A stretch of DNA of 64,000 nt from Bacteroidales bacterium (GTDB lineage Bacteria; Bacteroidota; Bacteroidia; Bacteroidales; F082). A program made the translations under genes and the position numbers. Below are positions 35,289 through 43,896 of this stretch, in pieces. Under the pieces are notes generated by a model that did no database searches, was not told where the DNA came from, and saw only the letters and a program-made list of their open reading frames with translations. The stretch covers positions 1-64,000 of the forward strand of contig JAFGXS010000040.1 of the NCBI GenBank assembly GCA_016936505.1. Reading direction: 5' to 3'. Within the stretch, counting starts at the first letter, position 1, and every line of letters begins with the position of its first letter.

Positions 35289-36058
35289 TACGAAACTTTT
35301 TGAAAACGGAAAAAGGTTATAATTGTCTTGAACAGAATTCTTAGATCCGTCCAAAAACCCCTTGTCAGCGCATACTGATTATCTAAAGCTATTCTTTCTT
35401 CCGGTCGATGAATTTCAGATGCACGAACCTGCCATAATCCTGTAATACCTGCTGGCGCAAGGAATCTGTAAGACCATTCGTCAATAGTAAGGAATTCTGC
35501 TTCATACATAGGCAATGGACGATTTCCGACTACTGACATATCACCTTTTAATACATTTAGAAATTGTGGAATCTCATCTAAATGGTATTGTCTTAAAAAT
35601 CTCCCCACACGGGTTACTCTGGGATCATTCTCAGCCTTAAAAAAAACTTTTTGAAGCACCTGGCCCCTTTTAAGCCTCAAATAGTGGTTTTCACAGATTT
35701 CAACTCCATCAATATGCAACACTGGAGAACAAGGTTTTCCCTGAGCTTTGCAATCCAAACACTCATCCAATGAAACCGGCTCTCCTTCTTCTCTTAAGCT
35801 TTTTAAATACGCATTCATCTGTGAAAGCTTAGGCAACTGCTGTTCAGAATTTTCGTACATAGTTCTGAACTTATACAATACAAAAATCTTATAACCACTT
35901 CCAACTCGTTTCTGACAATACAAGGCAGGACCTTTACTTTCAAGCTTAATGGCAATAAAAATAATAATCATTAAAGGTGAAAAAAAGAGTAGCGCAAAAA
36001 AAGAAAACAACAGGTCAAACAGTCGTTTACCGAAACTTATATTATATTTTTTTGGCAA
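35285..36058 (-). CDS. Undecaprenyl-phosphate sugar transferase with four-Cys insertion
   Basis: This 257-residue bacterial sugar transferase (PglC/WcaJ catalytic core) should move a sugar phosphate from a UDP-sugar to undecaprenyl phosphate, starting a surface glycan. A membrane hairpin is at about 17-38, then VLYKFRTM (60-67), DPRVTRVGRFLRQYHLDEIPQ and GDMSVVGNRPLP. Between KFRTM and DPRVT lies an extra segment with Cys100, Cys103, Cys110 and Cys122 that looks like a small metal-binding knuckle. No other glycan assembly gene adjoins it. It overlaps the convergent M48 gene by four bases. Confidence 0.9.
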   Translation of the reverse strand: MPKKYNISFGKRLFDLLFSFFALLFFSPLMIIIFIAIKLESKGPALYCQKRVGSGYKIFVLYKFRTMYENSEQQLPKLSQMNAYLKSLREEGEPVSLDECLDCKAQGKPCSPVLHIDGVEICENHYLRLKRGQVLQKVFFKAENDPRVTRVGRFLRQYHLDEIPQFLNVLKGDMSVVGNRPLPMYEAEFLTIDEWSYRFLAPAGITGLWQVRASEIHRPEERIALDNQYALTRGFWTDLRILFKTIITFFRFQKVSY

Positions 36059-36108
36059 GTTACTATCTAATTATTTTTCAAATATAACAATAAATCAATC
36101 TAAAACAA

Positions 36109-37149
36109 TCACCAATCTATAGGACCTATTCCAGCTCTTGCTAAAAGCCCACGATTTTCTTGAATAAATCTCTTTATCTGTTCAATTGATACAGAATAAC
36201 TAACGCCATAATTAATTACTTTCGCCGTGTTCACAGTAATGTTACCCGTATAAGGTTCTGAAGAACTAAAATGAGTCTGTTTTGACATATCAGGAGATAA
36301 ATATGTAAAGTCTTCTGAAGCAATTGAACTTGCCATACCAACCCACCTGAAATAAGGTGGTTGACCTGAATATTCAACAACTGGAGCACCACTGAACCCT
36401 TTATTAAAAACTGCGTCCAGAAGAAATAAGCCAGAACGTGGAGAACTTGGTTTGCTGTACAAAGCACTGGTCACCATCTTTTTGCCCATTGGATATCCTA
36501 AAACATACAACCTTGTTCCCCAGTTCATAGTGAGTGTACTTCCTGGCAGAAAAGGCAAAAGTATAGGATGAGTATCGCGAGATTTAATATCCATCTTTAA
36601 AAATGAAATATCATGATCATGATCTGTGGCTACAACACTAACTTCACCTCCCTGAAGGTCTGAAATAAAGTTTTGTTGTTTCATTTTTACAGCCAAACTT
36701 CTTAGAGAAGATTGTTTGTTAACTTGAGAACCCGTCTTGTAATAAGTGAAAGCACTATCAGGAAAAGCAACAACATGGGCACAGGTTAGAAATCCTGCTG
36801 TAGTTCCATCATAATAAACAGGTATAACGGTTCCCAAAACAGTACGGTGTATTATTTCGTGATCTATTGAAGTTTTGCGCAATCTGACTGAATTAAGCTC
36901 GTTTCTCTTCAAGTGGCTGTCCTCTGCAAAAGTATATACCTCATAGAAAGCAATCACAGTTACTTTATATACTGATTTAGAGAGGCTTTCAAGACCATCA
37001 GCAATTCTTTCACTTTCAGATGGTGAACCTTGCTGGTTGGATAATTGTGGCTGCTGAATAACGACTCCACCTAATTTTGGATTACAGGAAAGCAACATCA
37101 TAAATGAAAAAATAACTAATACTCCAACTATTTTAATGCACTTTCTCAT
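36109..37149 (-). CDS. Trypsin-like serine protease lipoprotein
   Basis: The 346-residue protein has a lipoprotein signal peptide (lipobox LLSC, Cys22), a low-complexity Gln/Ser linker and a trypsin-like fold. The catalytic triad appears as His125 (LTCAHVV), Asp180 (DHDHDISFLKM) and Ser254 (KGFSGAPVV). It lacks PDZ domains, so it is not a DegP/HtrA protein. Its target is unknown. The start is fixed by the promoter box at 37195: an upstream in-frame ATG lies between box and expected transcript start, and only MRKCIKIVGVL gives a proper lipoprotein signal. Confidence 0.85.
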   Translation of the reverse strand: MRKCIKIVGVLVIFSFMMLLSCNPKLGGVVIQQPQLSNQQGSPSESERIADGLESLSKSVYKVTVIAFYEVYTFAEDSHLKRNELNSVRLRKTSIDHEIIHRTVLGTVIPVYYDGTTAGFLTCAHVVAFPDSAFTYYKTGSQVNKQSSLRSLAVKMKQQNFISDLQGGEVSVVATDHDHDISFLKMDIKSRDTHPILLPFLPGSTLTMNWGTRLYVLGYPMGKKMVTSALYSKPSSPRSGLFLLDAVFNKGFSGAPVVEYSGQPPYFRWVGMASSIASEDFTYLSPDMSKQTHFSSSEPYTGNITVNTAKVINYGVSYSVSIEQIKRFIQENRGLLARAGIGPIDW

Positions 37150-37194
37150 TTGTTCTTTCCTACTAATGAAACGTATATCAGTCAGCCTCATCTA

Positions 37195-37202
37195 CAAAGA
37201 TA
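37195..37202 (-). promoter_or_regulatory. Candidate -7 box TATCTTTG of the protease lipoprotein gene
   Basis: The minus strand reads TATCTTTG. It makes the ATG at 37191 too early for translation and supports the ATG at 37149. Confidence 0.6.
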
Positions 37203-37277
37203 AATAAATGCTTTTATTTCTGCAACAGTACTTTATAAGACATTCTTTGTCGAAAATATTACCGTTTATAAAATTCT

Positions 37278-37285
37278 TACCTTTG
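37278..37285 (+). promoter_or_regulatory. Candidate -7 box TACCTTTG of slyD
   Basis: The sequence matches TAnnTTTG and predicts a leader of about 70 bases before the slyD ATG, longer than for most genes here. Confidence 0.55.
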
Positions 37286-37361
37286 CAAAAAATTATCAGA
37301 TCGTATTTTTAATCGGTTCACCTGTCTAATTTCAACTTATGGTGAACAAAAAACTTTAAAA

Positions 37362-37871
37362 ATGAAAATTGGAAAAAACATGGTTGTAACCATGACTTAC
37401 ACTTTACGCCAAGGTGACGAGCAGGGTGAGGTTATTCAGAAAGTAGACGAAAAGAGACCCTTTGTTCAGCTTTTTGGTGCAGGAACATTACTCCCTGCAT
37501 TTGAAGAAAATCTGGATGGATTTGAAAAAGATGACGAATTCGGATTCTTTCTTTCAGCTGACCAGGCCTATGGACAAACCAACGAGGAAGCGATCATTGA
37601 ATTGGAAATGAAGATTTTTGAAATTGATGGTGTAGTTGATACAGAAATGGTTGCTGAAGGTAAAATGATTACCATGCAGGATCAACACGGAAACCCGCTG
37701 GAAGGAAAAGTTTTAGCCGTAAAAGAAGACAGTGTGATTATGGACTTTAACCATCCTTTAGCTGGCGAAGATCTTTATTTCTCAGGAACCATTCTTGATG
37801 TAAGAGAAGCCACTGATGAAGAAGTTGATCATGGACATATTCATGGCCCAGGTGGACACCACCACCACTAA
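37362..37871 (+). CDS. slyD: FKBP-type peptidyl-prolyl isomerase, SlyD-like
   Basis: The 169-residue cytoplasmic protein has the SlyD arrangement: a short FKBP domain (VTMTYTLRQGDEQGEVI, LFGAGTLLPAFEENLDG), an inserted chaperone flap and a second FKBP part (NHPLAGEDLYFSGTI). The C-terminal tail is rich in histidine (DHGHIHGPGGHHHH). SlyD proteins speed prolyl isomerisation and bind nickel through the tail, feeding hydrogenase maturation in some bacteria; no hydrogenase gene is in view. It converges on the RsmI-like gene with a gap of seven bases. Confidence 0.9.
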   Translation: MKIGKNMVVTMTYTLRQGDEQGEVIQKVDEKRPFVQLFGAGTLLPAFEENLDGFEKDDEFGFFLSADQAYGQTNEEAIIELEMKIFEIDGVVDTEMVAEGKMITMQDQHGNPLEGKVLAVKEDSVIMDFNHPLAGEDLYFSGTILDVREATDEEVDHGHIHGPGGHHHH

Positions 37872-37878
37872 TCGGACT

Positions 37879-38589
37879 TCATTTTCCCAAAAGAAATACA
37901 GCAGGCTTTTTATTTAGGTCTGCTTTTTCTTTTTTCCATTGAGCAATAGTTTGGGTTAGAATTTGCTCATCCGGAAGAGTAACATGAACAGCAACACATA
38001 ATAGAGTTTTCGGGTTGCAATTCTGTATCAGATTGTCAAGAAGTTTATTGTTTCTGAATGGCGTTTCAATGAAAATCTGTGTAGTTCCTGTTCTCAAAAC
38101 ATCAGCTTCCATGGTTTTAATCTTTCTTGTAAGATCATTTGTATCTTTTGGTAGATACCCATGAAATGTAAATTGTTGTCCATTCATTCCTGAAGCCATC
38201 AGAGATAAGATCAAAGAATTGGGACCCACAAGCGGTATCACTTTTATCCTTTTCTGGTGAGCCAACTGAACTATAACAGATCCAGGATCAGCAACAGCAG
38301 GAGTTCCCGCTTCCGAAATCATCCCCATAGAATTCCCCTGTTCAGCTGCCTCAAGAAATTTATGAACCTCATTGGGTTGTGTATGTTTATTCAGCTCCAG
38401 AAAGGACATATCATCTATAGGAACCGGATGACCTGTTTGCTTTAAAAACCTTCTGGCTGTTCTGGTTTTTTCAACAATAAAATGTTTTAAAGTATGTACA
38501 ATCTGATGATTATATTCAGGGATAATTCGGCTCAAATCACTCTGATCTCCCAGTGTAGTAGGGATTAAATATAAATTACCTTTTTTCAT
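37879..38589 (-). CDS. RsmI-like tetrapyrrole-methylase-fold methyltransferase
   Basis: The 236-residue protein belongs to the SAM-dependent tetrapyrrole methylase fold, closest to RsmI (16S rRNA 2'-O-methylation at C1402). It shows LYLIPTTLGD, ISEAGTPAVADPG, VIPLVGPNSLILSLMASGM and FHGYLPKD. It is somewhat shorter than RsmI (about 285) and could be a Bacteroidota paralogue with another substrate. Its promoter box overlaps the 3' end of the upstream dehydratase gene, so it may be transcribed both alone and from upstream. Confidence 0.82.
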   Translation of the reverse strand: MKKGNLYLIPTTLGDQSDLSRIIPEYNHQIVHTLKHFIVEKTRTARRFLKQTGHPVPIDDMSFLELNKHTQPNEVHKFLEAAEQGNSMGMISEAGTPAVADPGSVIVQLAHQKRIKVIPLVGPNSLILSLMASGMNGQQFTFHGYLPKDTNDLTRKIKTMEADVLRTGTTQIFIETPFRNNKLLDNLIQNCNPKTLLCVAVHVTLPDEQILTQTIAQWKKEKADLNKKPAVFLLGK

Positions 38590-38604
38590 TACCTCTTAAA
38601 AATG

Positions 38605-38612
38605 CAAATTTA
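38605..38612 (-). promoter_or_regulatory. Candidate -7 box TAAATTTG of the RsmI-like gene
   Basis: The minus strand reads TAAATTTG 15 bases before the ATG, overlapping the last codon of the upstream gene. Confidence 0.4.
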
Positions 38613-39560
38613 CTTATTAAAAGGCAATTGATTTAAGTCAACATTTCCACCGGAAAGAATCAGTCCGACTTTTTTTCTTTTGACATCAATTTTTTTGTTC
38701 AAAACAGCAGCAAGTGGCACAGCAGAAGAAGGCTCCACAACAATTTTCATTCTCTCAAATAAAAACCTCATGGCTTCAATAATCTCATCTTCACTAACAG
38801 TTACTATCTCATGAACGTTTTCTTTAATTACAGGATATGTAATCTTTCCTAATGAAGTTAACAGTCCATCAGCAATTGTTTTTGGATGTTCACTTGGAAC
38901 CCATTTTCCGGTATAAAAAGAAAGATAAGCGTCGTCGGCACCGGAAGGTTCGCAGGCAATAACTTTTGTTCTTGGTGAAAAATATCTGGCAGAAAGTGCA
39001 GTTCCACTCAGCAGCCCACCACCGCCAACAGGGCATAGTATAAGGTCAAGTCCAGAAACTGTTTCTATTAGTTCAGCTGCCGATGTCGCCTGTCCCTGTA
39101 TCACCTGAAGATTATCATAAGGATGAATTACTATGGCGTCGGTTTGATTTACAATTCTTTCCAATGTTAACTCTCGGGCTTTGAGAGTGGGTTCACAAAA
39201 TGTAATTATGCCTCCATACGCTTTAACAGCATCAACTTTAACCCGGGGAGCATTTTCAGGCATTACGATATATGCCGGAATATTTTTCAATTGAGCAGCC
39301 CGGGCCAGTGCCTGAGCATGATTTCCAGATGAATGTGTTGCCACCCCCCTTTTTAATTCAGTTTCCGTAAGAGACAAGACGGCATTAACAGCTCCCCTAG
39401 ACTTAAAAGCCCCTGCTTTTTGAAAGTTTTCGCACTTAAAATAGAACTCAGCATCAAATTTTTCATTCAATGTTTGAGATGTTAAAACAGGTGTATAATG
39501 AATATATGAAGCAATTCGGGTGCGAGCCTCAAGTATTTCTTTTTCTGTAGGAAAGATCAT
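38610..39560 (-). CDS. PLP-dependent serine/threonine dehydratase (fold type II)
   Basis: This 316-residue enzyme of the threonine ammonia-lyase / serine racemase group has PLP lysine Lys53 in GAFKSRGA, the substrate loop SSGNHAQALA and the phosphate-binding GGGGLLSG loop. A single catalytic domain without a C-terminal ACT domain points to a catabolic dehydratase, serine racemase or hydroxyaspartate dehydratase rather than biosynthetic IlvA. The phosphatase homologue gene ends four bases upstream, so the two are co-transcribed. Confidence 0.9.
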   Translation of the reverse strand: MIFPTEKEILEARTRIASYIHYTPVLTSQTLNEKFDAEFYFKCENFQKAGAFKSRGAVNAVLSLTETELKRGVATHSSGNHAQALARAAQLKNIPAYIVMPENAPRVKVDAVKAYGGIITFCEPTLKARELTLERIVNQTDAIVIHPYDNLQVIQGQATSAAELIETVSGLDLILCPVGGGGLLSGTALSARYFSPRTKVIACEPSGADDAYLSFYTGKWVPSEHPKTIADGLLTSLGKITYPVIKENVHEIVTVSEDEIIEAMRFLFERMKIVVEPSSAVPLAAVLNKKIDVKRKKVGLILSGGNVDLNQLPFNK

Positions 39561-39564
39561 TCAA

Positions 39565-40029
39565 TTATTTGTTATTCCTAAATTCTTCAATTATCTTATC
39601 AGTTGCCTCATCAAGCAAGTTAAAAACATTCTGACAGTCACTTACTCCATTGTAATAAGGATTTGGTATCGAGCTGTTGGTTTTGTTTTCACTTATAAGG
39701 TTCAGAATAAAATCTACCTTTTTCATCTGATCCTTGTTTGTACTAAGATCCTCAACATTATTGTAAGCAACAGTATCCATCACAAAAATCCTGTCAAATT
39801 TTTCAAAGTCCTTTTGAGTAAACAAACGAGCTTTACCGGAAAGTAAGTAACCATTCTTTTGCGCAATATTAACAACTCTTTCATCGGGAGGCTCGTTAAT
39901 ATTAAATGATTCAAAACCTGCAGAATCTATTACACCATGAATTTCATTGACATCATATTTTTTTCGCAAAAGGGCTACAGCCAGAGGAGAACGGCAAACA
40001 TTTTCAAGATCGACAAATAATACATTCAT
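39565..40029 (-). CDS. Low-molecular-weight phosphotyrosine phosphatase homologue, catalytic residues replaced
   Basis: The 154-residue protein aligns end to end with LMW protein tyrosine phosphatases (SAGFESFNINEPPDERVVNIA, LFTQKDFEKFDRIFVMD). The P-loop, normally C-x5-R as in VCLGNICRS, reads VDLENVCRS here: Asp7 replaces the nucleophilic cysteine, while Arg13 and the second cysteine (Cys12) remain. The general-acid motif DPYY reads NPYY, so Asn123 replaces the catalytic aspartate. I checked both codons (GAT and AAT) in the DNA. Ordinary Cys-phosphate chemistry should be impossible, so a phosphate- or phosphoprotein-binding pseudoenzyme is likely. It lies between dnaA and the dehydratase gene, four bases from the latter. 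Confidence 0.88.
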   Translation of the reverse strand: MNVLFVDLENVCRSPLAVALLRKKYDVNEIHGVIDSAGFESFNINEPPDERVVNIAQKNGYLLSGKARLFTQKDFEKFDRIFVMDTVAYNNVEDLSTNKDQMKKVDFILNLISENKTNSSIPNPYYNGVSDCQNVFNLLDEATDKIIEEFRNNK

Positions 40030-40099
40030 TGTTTTGGTTATTTTGGGTTAGTTTTTCAAGTTACAAAAAAAAATGCAATCATTTGTATCTCCCAACAAC

Positions 40100-40122
40100 A
40101 AAAAAGTCCTGAAAAACAGGAC
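40100..40122 (-). terminator. Intrinsic terminator of dnaA
   Basis: On the minus strand GTCCTG and CAGGAC form a stem with a five-base loop, then a run of T. It lies 10 bases after the dnaA stop. Confidence 0.85.
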
Positions 40123-40132
40123 CTTTTAATAT

Positions 40133-41572
40133 TTAGAACTTTAGCTTTTTGTCAATTTCTTCTACATGAGATTTGAATTGCCGGTCAGTTTCCAACAGAT
40201 TGTTTACCGTGCGACAGGCATGAAGAACGGTAGCGTGATCTTTATTTCCGCAAGCCATTCCAATACTTGCTAACGAATTTTTTGTGTGTTTCTTTGAAAA
40301 GAACATTGCCAGTTGACGAGCCTGAACAATTTCTCTTTTTCGGGTTTTAGAATTTATCATATCTACCGAAATATCAAAATAATCACAAACAACCTTTTGT
40401 ATATAATCGATGGAAATTTCACGGGCTGTGCTCTTCACAAATTTATCAATCATTTGTTTGGCGAGCTCAAGAGTGATAACTTTCTTATTCAATGATGCCT
40501 GAGCCAGAATTGAAATAAGAGCTCCTTCCATTTCGCGGATATTTGTAGTAATGTTGTAAGCAAGATACTCAACAACCTCTGAAGGCATTACAATTCCATC
40601 AGAATACAGTTTCTTCTGAAGAATAGCTATTCTGGTTTCCAGATCGGGTGGCTGAAGATCAGCTGCAAGTCCCCATTTAAACCGTGAAAGCAACCTGGGT
40701 TCCATTCCCTTAAGTTCTACCGGAGGTTTATCTGAAGTCAGAATAATTTGTTTGTGGCTTTGATGCAAATGGTTGAAGATATGAAAAAACACATCCTGCG
40801 TTTTTTCCTTACCTGCCAAAAACTGAATATCATCCAAAATCAAAACATCTATCATTTGATAAAAATGAATGAAATCGTTTTGATTGTTATTCCGAACCGA
40901 CTCAATATATTGATTAATAAACTGTTCTGTTTGAACATACAAAACTATCTTATCCGGGAAGTTTGCTTTTACCTGCAAACCAATGGCATGAGCAAGGTGT
41001 GTTTTTCCCAAACCTACGTTGCTGTATATCAACATCGGATTAAAGGCAGTTTTCCCAGGGTTCTCAGCAACAGCCCAGCCGGCAGAGCGTGCCAGTCTAT
41101 TACAGTCACCTTCAACAAAGTTATCAAACGAATAACTTTCAACCAAACGTGATTCAACCTTAAGCTTTTTTAAACCTGGTATTACAAACGGATTCGGAAT
41201 TTCACGTGTTTTTTCCTTATTTAAATCCAATGGCATGGTAACAGGTTTGTTAACAACATTCTTTGAATTGGTTGTCGGATAATTAATGGTTACAGGATTT
41301 GGATTATCAAAAGAAGCTTTTTCCATAATAATACTATACTCTAACCTTCCTGCCGGTCCCAACTCCTTCTTTATTGTTTTTTTCAACAAATTGATGTAAT
41401 GCTCTTCCAACCATTCGTAGAAAAACTGACTTGGGACCTGGATAGTCAGGATATTATTCTCAAGCCTCACAGGAACTATAGGCTCAAACCATGTTTTGAA
41501 ACTTTGGTGAGGAATGTTATCCCTAATAACCTCAAGACATTTTTCCCAAATTTCACTATGCTTTTTTTTCAT
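40133..41572 (-). CDS. dnaA: Chromosomal replication initiator protein DnaA
   Basis: The 479-residue protein has all four DnaA domains: N-terminal DnaB/DiaA-contact domain (WEKCLEVIRDNIPHQSFKTWF), variable linker, AAA+ domain with Walker A (NVGLGKTHLAHAIG) and Walker B (VLILDDIQFLAGKEKT), and the C-terminal helix-turn-helix with the signature GNKDHATVLHAC. It initiates replication at oriC. The usual neighbours dnaN, recF and gyrB are absent, and the 220-base upstream spacer lacks obvious DnaA boxes, so the origin is probably elsewhere, as often in Bacteroidota. Confidence 0.98.
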   Translation of the reverse strand: MKKKHSEIWEKCLEVIRDNIPHQSFKTWFEPIVPVRLENNILTIQVPSQFFYEWLEEHYINLLKKTIKKELGPAGRLEYSIIMEKASFDNPNPVTINYPTTNSKNVVNKPVTMPLDLNKEKTREIPNPFVIPGLKKLKVESRLVESYSFDNFVEGDCNRLARSAGWAVAENPGKTAFNPMLIYSNVGLGKTHLAHAIGLQVKANFPDKIVLYVQTEQFINQYIESVRNNNQNDFIHFYQMIDVLILDDIQFLAGKEKTQDVFFHIFNHLHQSHKQIILTSDKPPVELKGMEPRLLSRFKWGLAADLQPPDLETRIAILQKKLYSDGIVMPSEVVEYLAYNITTNIREMEGALISILAQASLNKKVITLELAKQMIDKFVKSTAREISIDYIQKVVCDYFDISVDMINSKTRKREIVQARQLAMFFSKKHTKNSLASIGMACGNKDHATVLHACRTVNNLLETDRQFKSHVEEIDKKLKF

Positions 41573-41793
41573 AAGTTGGTAAAAGTTCTAGGCAATATAA
41601 CAATTTTTTTATTAACAATAATTGATAATCCTTTATCTATCAACCCTTCAATCTTTCAAAGTAATCACAAAAATTTTTTAACAAATAAATAACATTAATA
41701 GTGTAAAAAAAAGTAATGTTACTATTGACTTTTATTTTTTTTTATCGTAAATAAAGGCTCAAACCAAAAAAGAAACAAACCACTGACTACCAA

Positions 41794-42408
41794 TTAAATA
41801 ATTGTAATTCCTGGAATTTTATTACATTTTGATTTTATAATTTCTTCACGATTTCTCTGCACTTCAAATTTAATAAAACAAGTGTTATCAAATTGTTGAT
41901 CAATCACATTTAAATTTTCATCTTTGACCAACCGCATCACATCATTTAATAATGTATAATCAAATAATACATCAAAATTTCTGGTAATTGTTTTAGTAAC
42001 AATCTCAGAATGATCTATAGCATCTACCGATGCAGCCTTATAAGCTCTGATCAAGCCACTTACCCCTAATTTGGTTCCGCCAAAATAACGAACAACTACA
42101 ATTAATATATTGAATAACTCAAAAGAATAAATCTGATTCAAGATCGGCTTTCCGGCAGTCCCAGATGGTTCTCCGTCGTCATTACTCCTGATCACCTCAT
42201 TTTCAGGGTTCAATCGATAAGCATAACAATGATGTCTGGCATCATAAAACTCTTTCTTAATTTCATCTAAGCAGGCTTTAACATCCTCCTCATTTTCAAC
42301 ATGAAAGACTTTAGATATAAATTTACTTCCCTTTTCTTTATATAGCCCTTGTCCAGAACTCAGAACCGTTTTATAAACATCACTTTCTACCACATCCAAA
42401 ATTAGCAA
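41794..42408 (-). CDS. YigZ/IMPACT family protein (UPF0029)
   Basis: The protein of about 200 residues has the N-terminal UPF0029/Impact domain (GSKFISKVFHVENEEDVK, YDARHHCYAYRL, DDGEPSGTAGKPIL, VVRYFGGTKLGVSGLIRAY) and a C-terminal DUF1949 ferredoxin-like domain. Its function is unknown; the eukaryotic relative IMPACT modulates translation control. There is no ATG near the N terminus: the frame opens with TTG at the given end, or a GTG five codons later (42393) gives MVESDVYKTV. It is divergent from the small membrane protein gene that follows. Confidence 0.88.
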   Translation of the reverse strand: MLILDVVESDVYKTVLSSGQGLYKEKGSKFISKVFHVENEEDVKACLDEIKKEFYDARHHCYAYRLNPENEVIRSNDDGEPSGTAGKPILNQIYSFELFNILIVVVRYFGGTKLGVSGLIRAYKAASVDAIDHSEIVTKTITRNFDVLFDYTLLNDVMRLVKDENLNVIDQQFDNTCFIKFEVQRNREEIIKSKCNKIPGITII

Positions 42409-42497
42409 ATAAATATTGAGATTTTATACCCGAAGTAAATTTTTGATTCAAAAATAATAAATCAACCTTTATCATTATTTTAGCAACAAAAAACAAA

Positions 42498-43001
42498 ATG
42501 CCGAAAAGAAAAAGTTCAAAGGCTGATTATAAAATCAGCTTCAGAAATATAATCTTTGTAATCATTATTTTAGCTGCAATTGCTGCTTTAATTACTTATT
42601 TGATTTATCAACCGGAAACTAATAACAATAATAATCCTGGTCCTTCAGCCAGCCAGATTGAAATTCCAAAAGTTACTCCGCCTTCGCTATCGGCAACTCA
42701 AACAAAAACCATAATTGATGGCAACTGGGTGAGTGATGAAACAGGAACAATGCTGGATTTACACGGATCAAAATTTAATATTGATTCGCCTTCTGTCGAT
42801 AATCACACTTATTTTGAAGGAAACTTTTCTTTATCTGGAAACGAAATCACATTTTTTTTCAACGGAAAAAACAATCCATGCCAGAATCAACCAGGAGTTT
42901 ATACGTACATCATAAAAAACAAGCAACTCATTCTGAAAGTAAAAACTGATAGCTGCAATGTCAGAAAGTCGAAACTAGACGGAGCCTGGGTTCACCTTTG
43001 A
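42498..43001 (+). CDS. Single-pass membrane protein of unknown function
   Basis: The 167-residue protein has a basic cytoplasmic N terminus, one membrane helix (about 17-40), an Asn/Pro-rich linker and an external domain of about 100 residues. That domain begins IIDGNWVSDETGTMLDL and ends KLDGAWVHL. The repeated DG(N/A)W motif and a GNFSLSGNEITF stretch suggest a small beta-barrel, lipocalin-like fold. Two cysteines could form a disulfide. I do not recognise a family. The stop codon abuts the stop of the convergent propeller gene with no base between. Confidence 0.75.
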   Translation: MPKRKSSKADYKISFRNIIFVIIILAAIAALITYLIYQPETNNNNNPGPSASQIEIPKVTPPSLSATQTKTIIDGNWVSDETGTMLDLHGSKFNIDSPSVDNHTYFEGNFSLSGNEITFFFNGKNNPCQNQPGVYTYIIKNKQLILKVKTDSCNVRKSKLDGAWVHL

Positions 43002-43886
43002 TTAATCAGGCAATTTCATAATCTGAATCTTCCAAACTTCATTTGTAAATGCTACATAAGCTATTTTTTTCCCATCTGGAGAAACCGAAGGGTTTTTCAC
43101 AGGATAAGAAAAGCTTTGAACACTCAATACATCCTTGCCGTCCTGCCTTACGCTGAATATCAACCATTGATCGCCAATCCTGCCTGTATAATATAATCTC
43201 CAGGCATCCGGGGCCCATACAGGCCTGCCCTTACCATTAGCAATTTGCTTATTTTGATCACCATACCAATTAGAAGTGAACCAAACCTGTTTATTCATTT
43301 GATTATTAAGCTGATAAACCAGCACTTTTCCGGTTGGTGAAACTACGGGAAATACTGCATCGCCATCCTGAGACCTAATTAAAGTGTTAAGGTTGTTATA
43401 AATAAAATCATATGAGAAAATCCCCCAATTGTCTTCAATTGGAATTAAACCAGAAAAAACAACCAATTGCCTGGTTGGTGAAAATGAAGCCTCTTTTGCC
43501 TGAATATTACGTTTAAACAACAGCCTTTCTTTCCGTGTTTTTAAATCAAGATAATACAAATGATATTTCCTATCCCTTTTAGCATCGTAAACAATAGCAT
43601 CTTTACCGGGAACCCAAACAGGATGTTCTTCATCAGAAATATTGTATGTCAATCTTATAACTGAATCTTTTTGAGCATCCAACATAAAAATATCCTGGTT
43701 CCCAAATTTATCCGACTGAAAAACCAGATAACGACCATTATTGGACCATGAAGGAAAATCCTGATTACCGGATTCTTTACTTAGAATAGTGTTCAATTGA
43801 TTGGTTTGAGCCTTCGAGCCGGATATCAAAACAATAGAAAAAATCATCACCAGAAAACGTGGCAACAAATTCATATAATTACGCAT
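43002..43886 (-). CDS. Exported PD40/TolB-like beta-propeller protein
   Basis: The 294-residue protein has a signal peptide (cleavage near SKAQ) and about six WD40-like PD40 repeats typical of TolB (QDFPSWSNNGRYLVFQSDK, EEHPVWVPGKDAIVYD, NPSVSPDGKKIAYVA). It lacks the TolB N-terminal domain. It follows the GH3-beta-lactamase gene after 10 bases and is likely the last gene of the murQ operon; a role in scaffolding or sensing envelope fragments is only a guess. An ATG four codons downstream is an alternative start. Confidence 0.85.
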   Translation of the reverse strand: MRNYMNLLPRFLVMIFSIVLISGSKAQTNQLNTILSKESGNQDFPSWSNNGRYLVFQSDKFGNQDIFMLDAQKDSVIRLTYNISDEEHPVWVPGKDAIVYDAKRDRKYHLYYLDLKTRKERLLFKRNIQAKEASFSPTRQLVVFSGLIPIEDNWGIFSYDFIYNNLNTLIRSQDGDAVFPVVSPTGKVLVYQLNNQMNKQVWFTSNWYGDQNKQIANGKGRPVWAPDAWRLYYTGRIGDQWLIFSVRQDGKDVLSVQSFSYPVKNPSVSPDGKKIAYVAFTNEVWKIQIMKLPD

Positions 43887-43896
43887 ATATTTTGGG

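Noticed and set aside
36150-37191. HtrA/DegP protease
   Set aside because: The trypsin triad is present but no PDZ domain follows, and the protein is a lipoprotein; called only as a trypsin-like protease.
41573-41793. Chromosomal origin next to dnaA
   Set aside because: No DnaA-box consensus and none of the usual dnaN/recF/gyrB neighbours; AT-richness alone is not enough.
42391-42408. Frameshift or lost start in the YigZ gene
   Set aside because: The domain is complete from its first motif; TTG or GTG initiation explains the lack of ATG.
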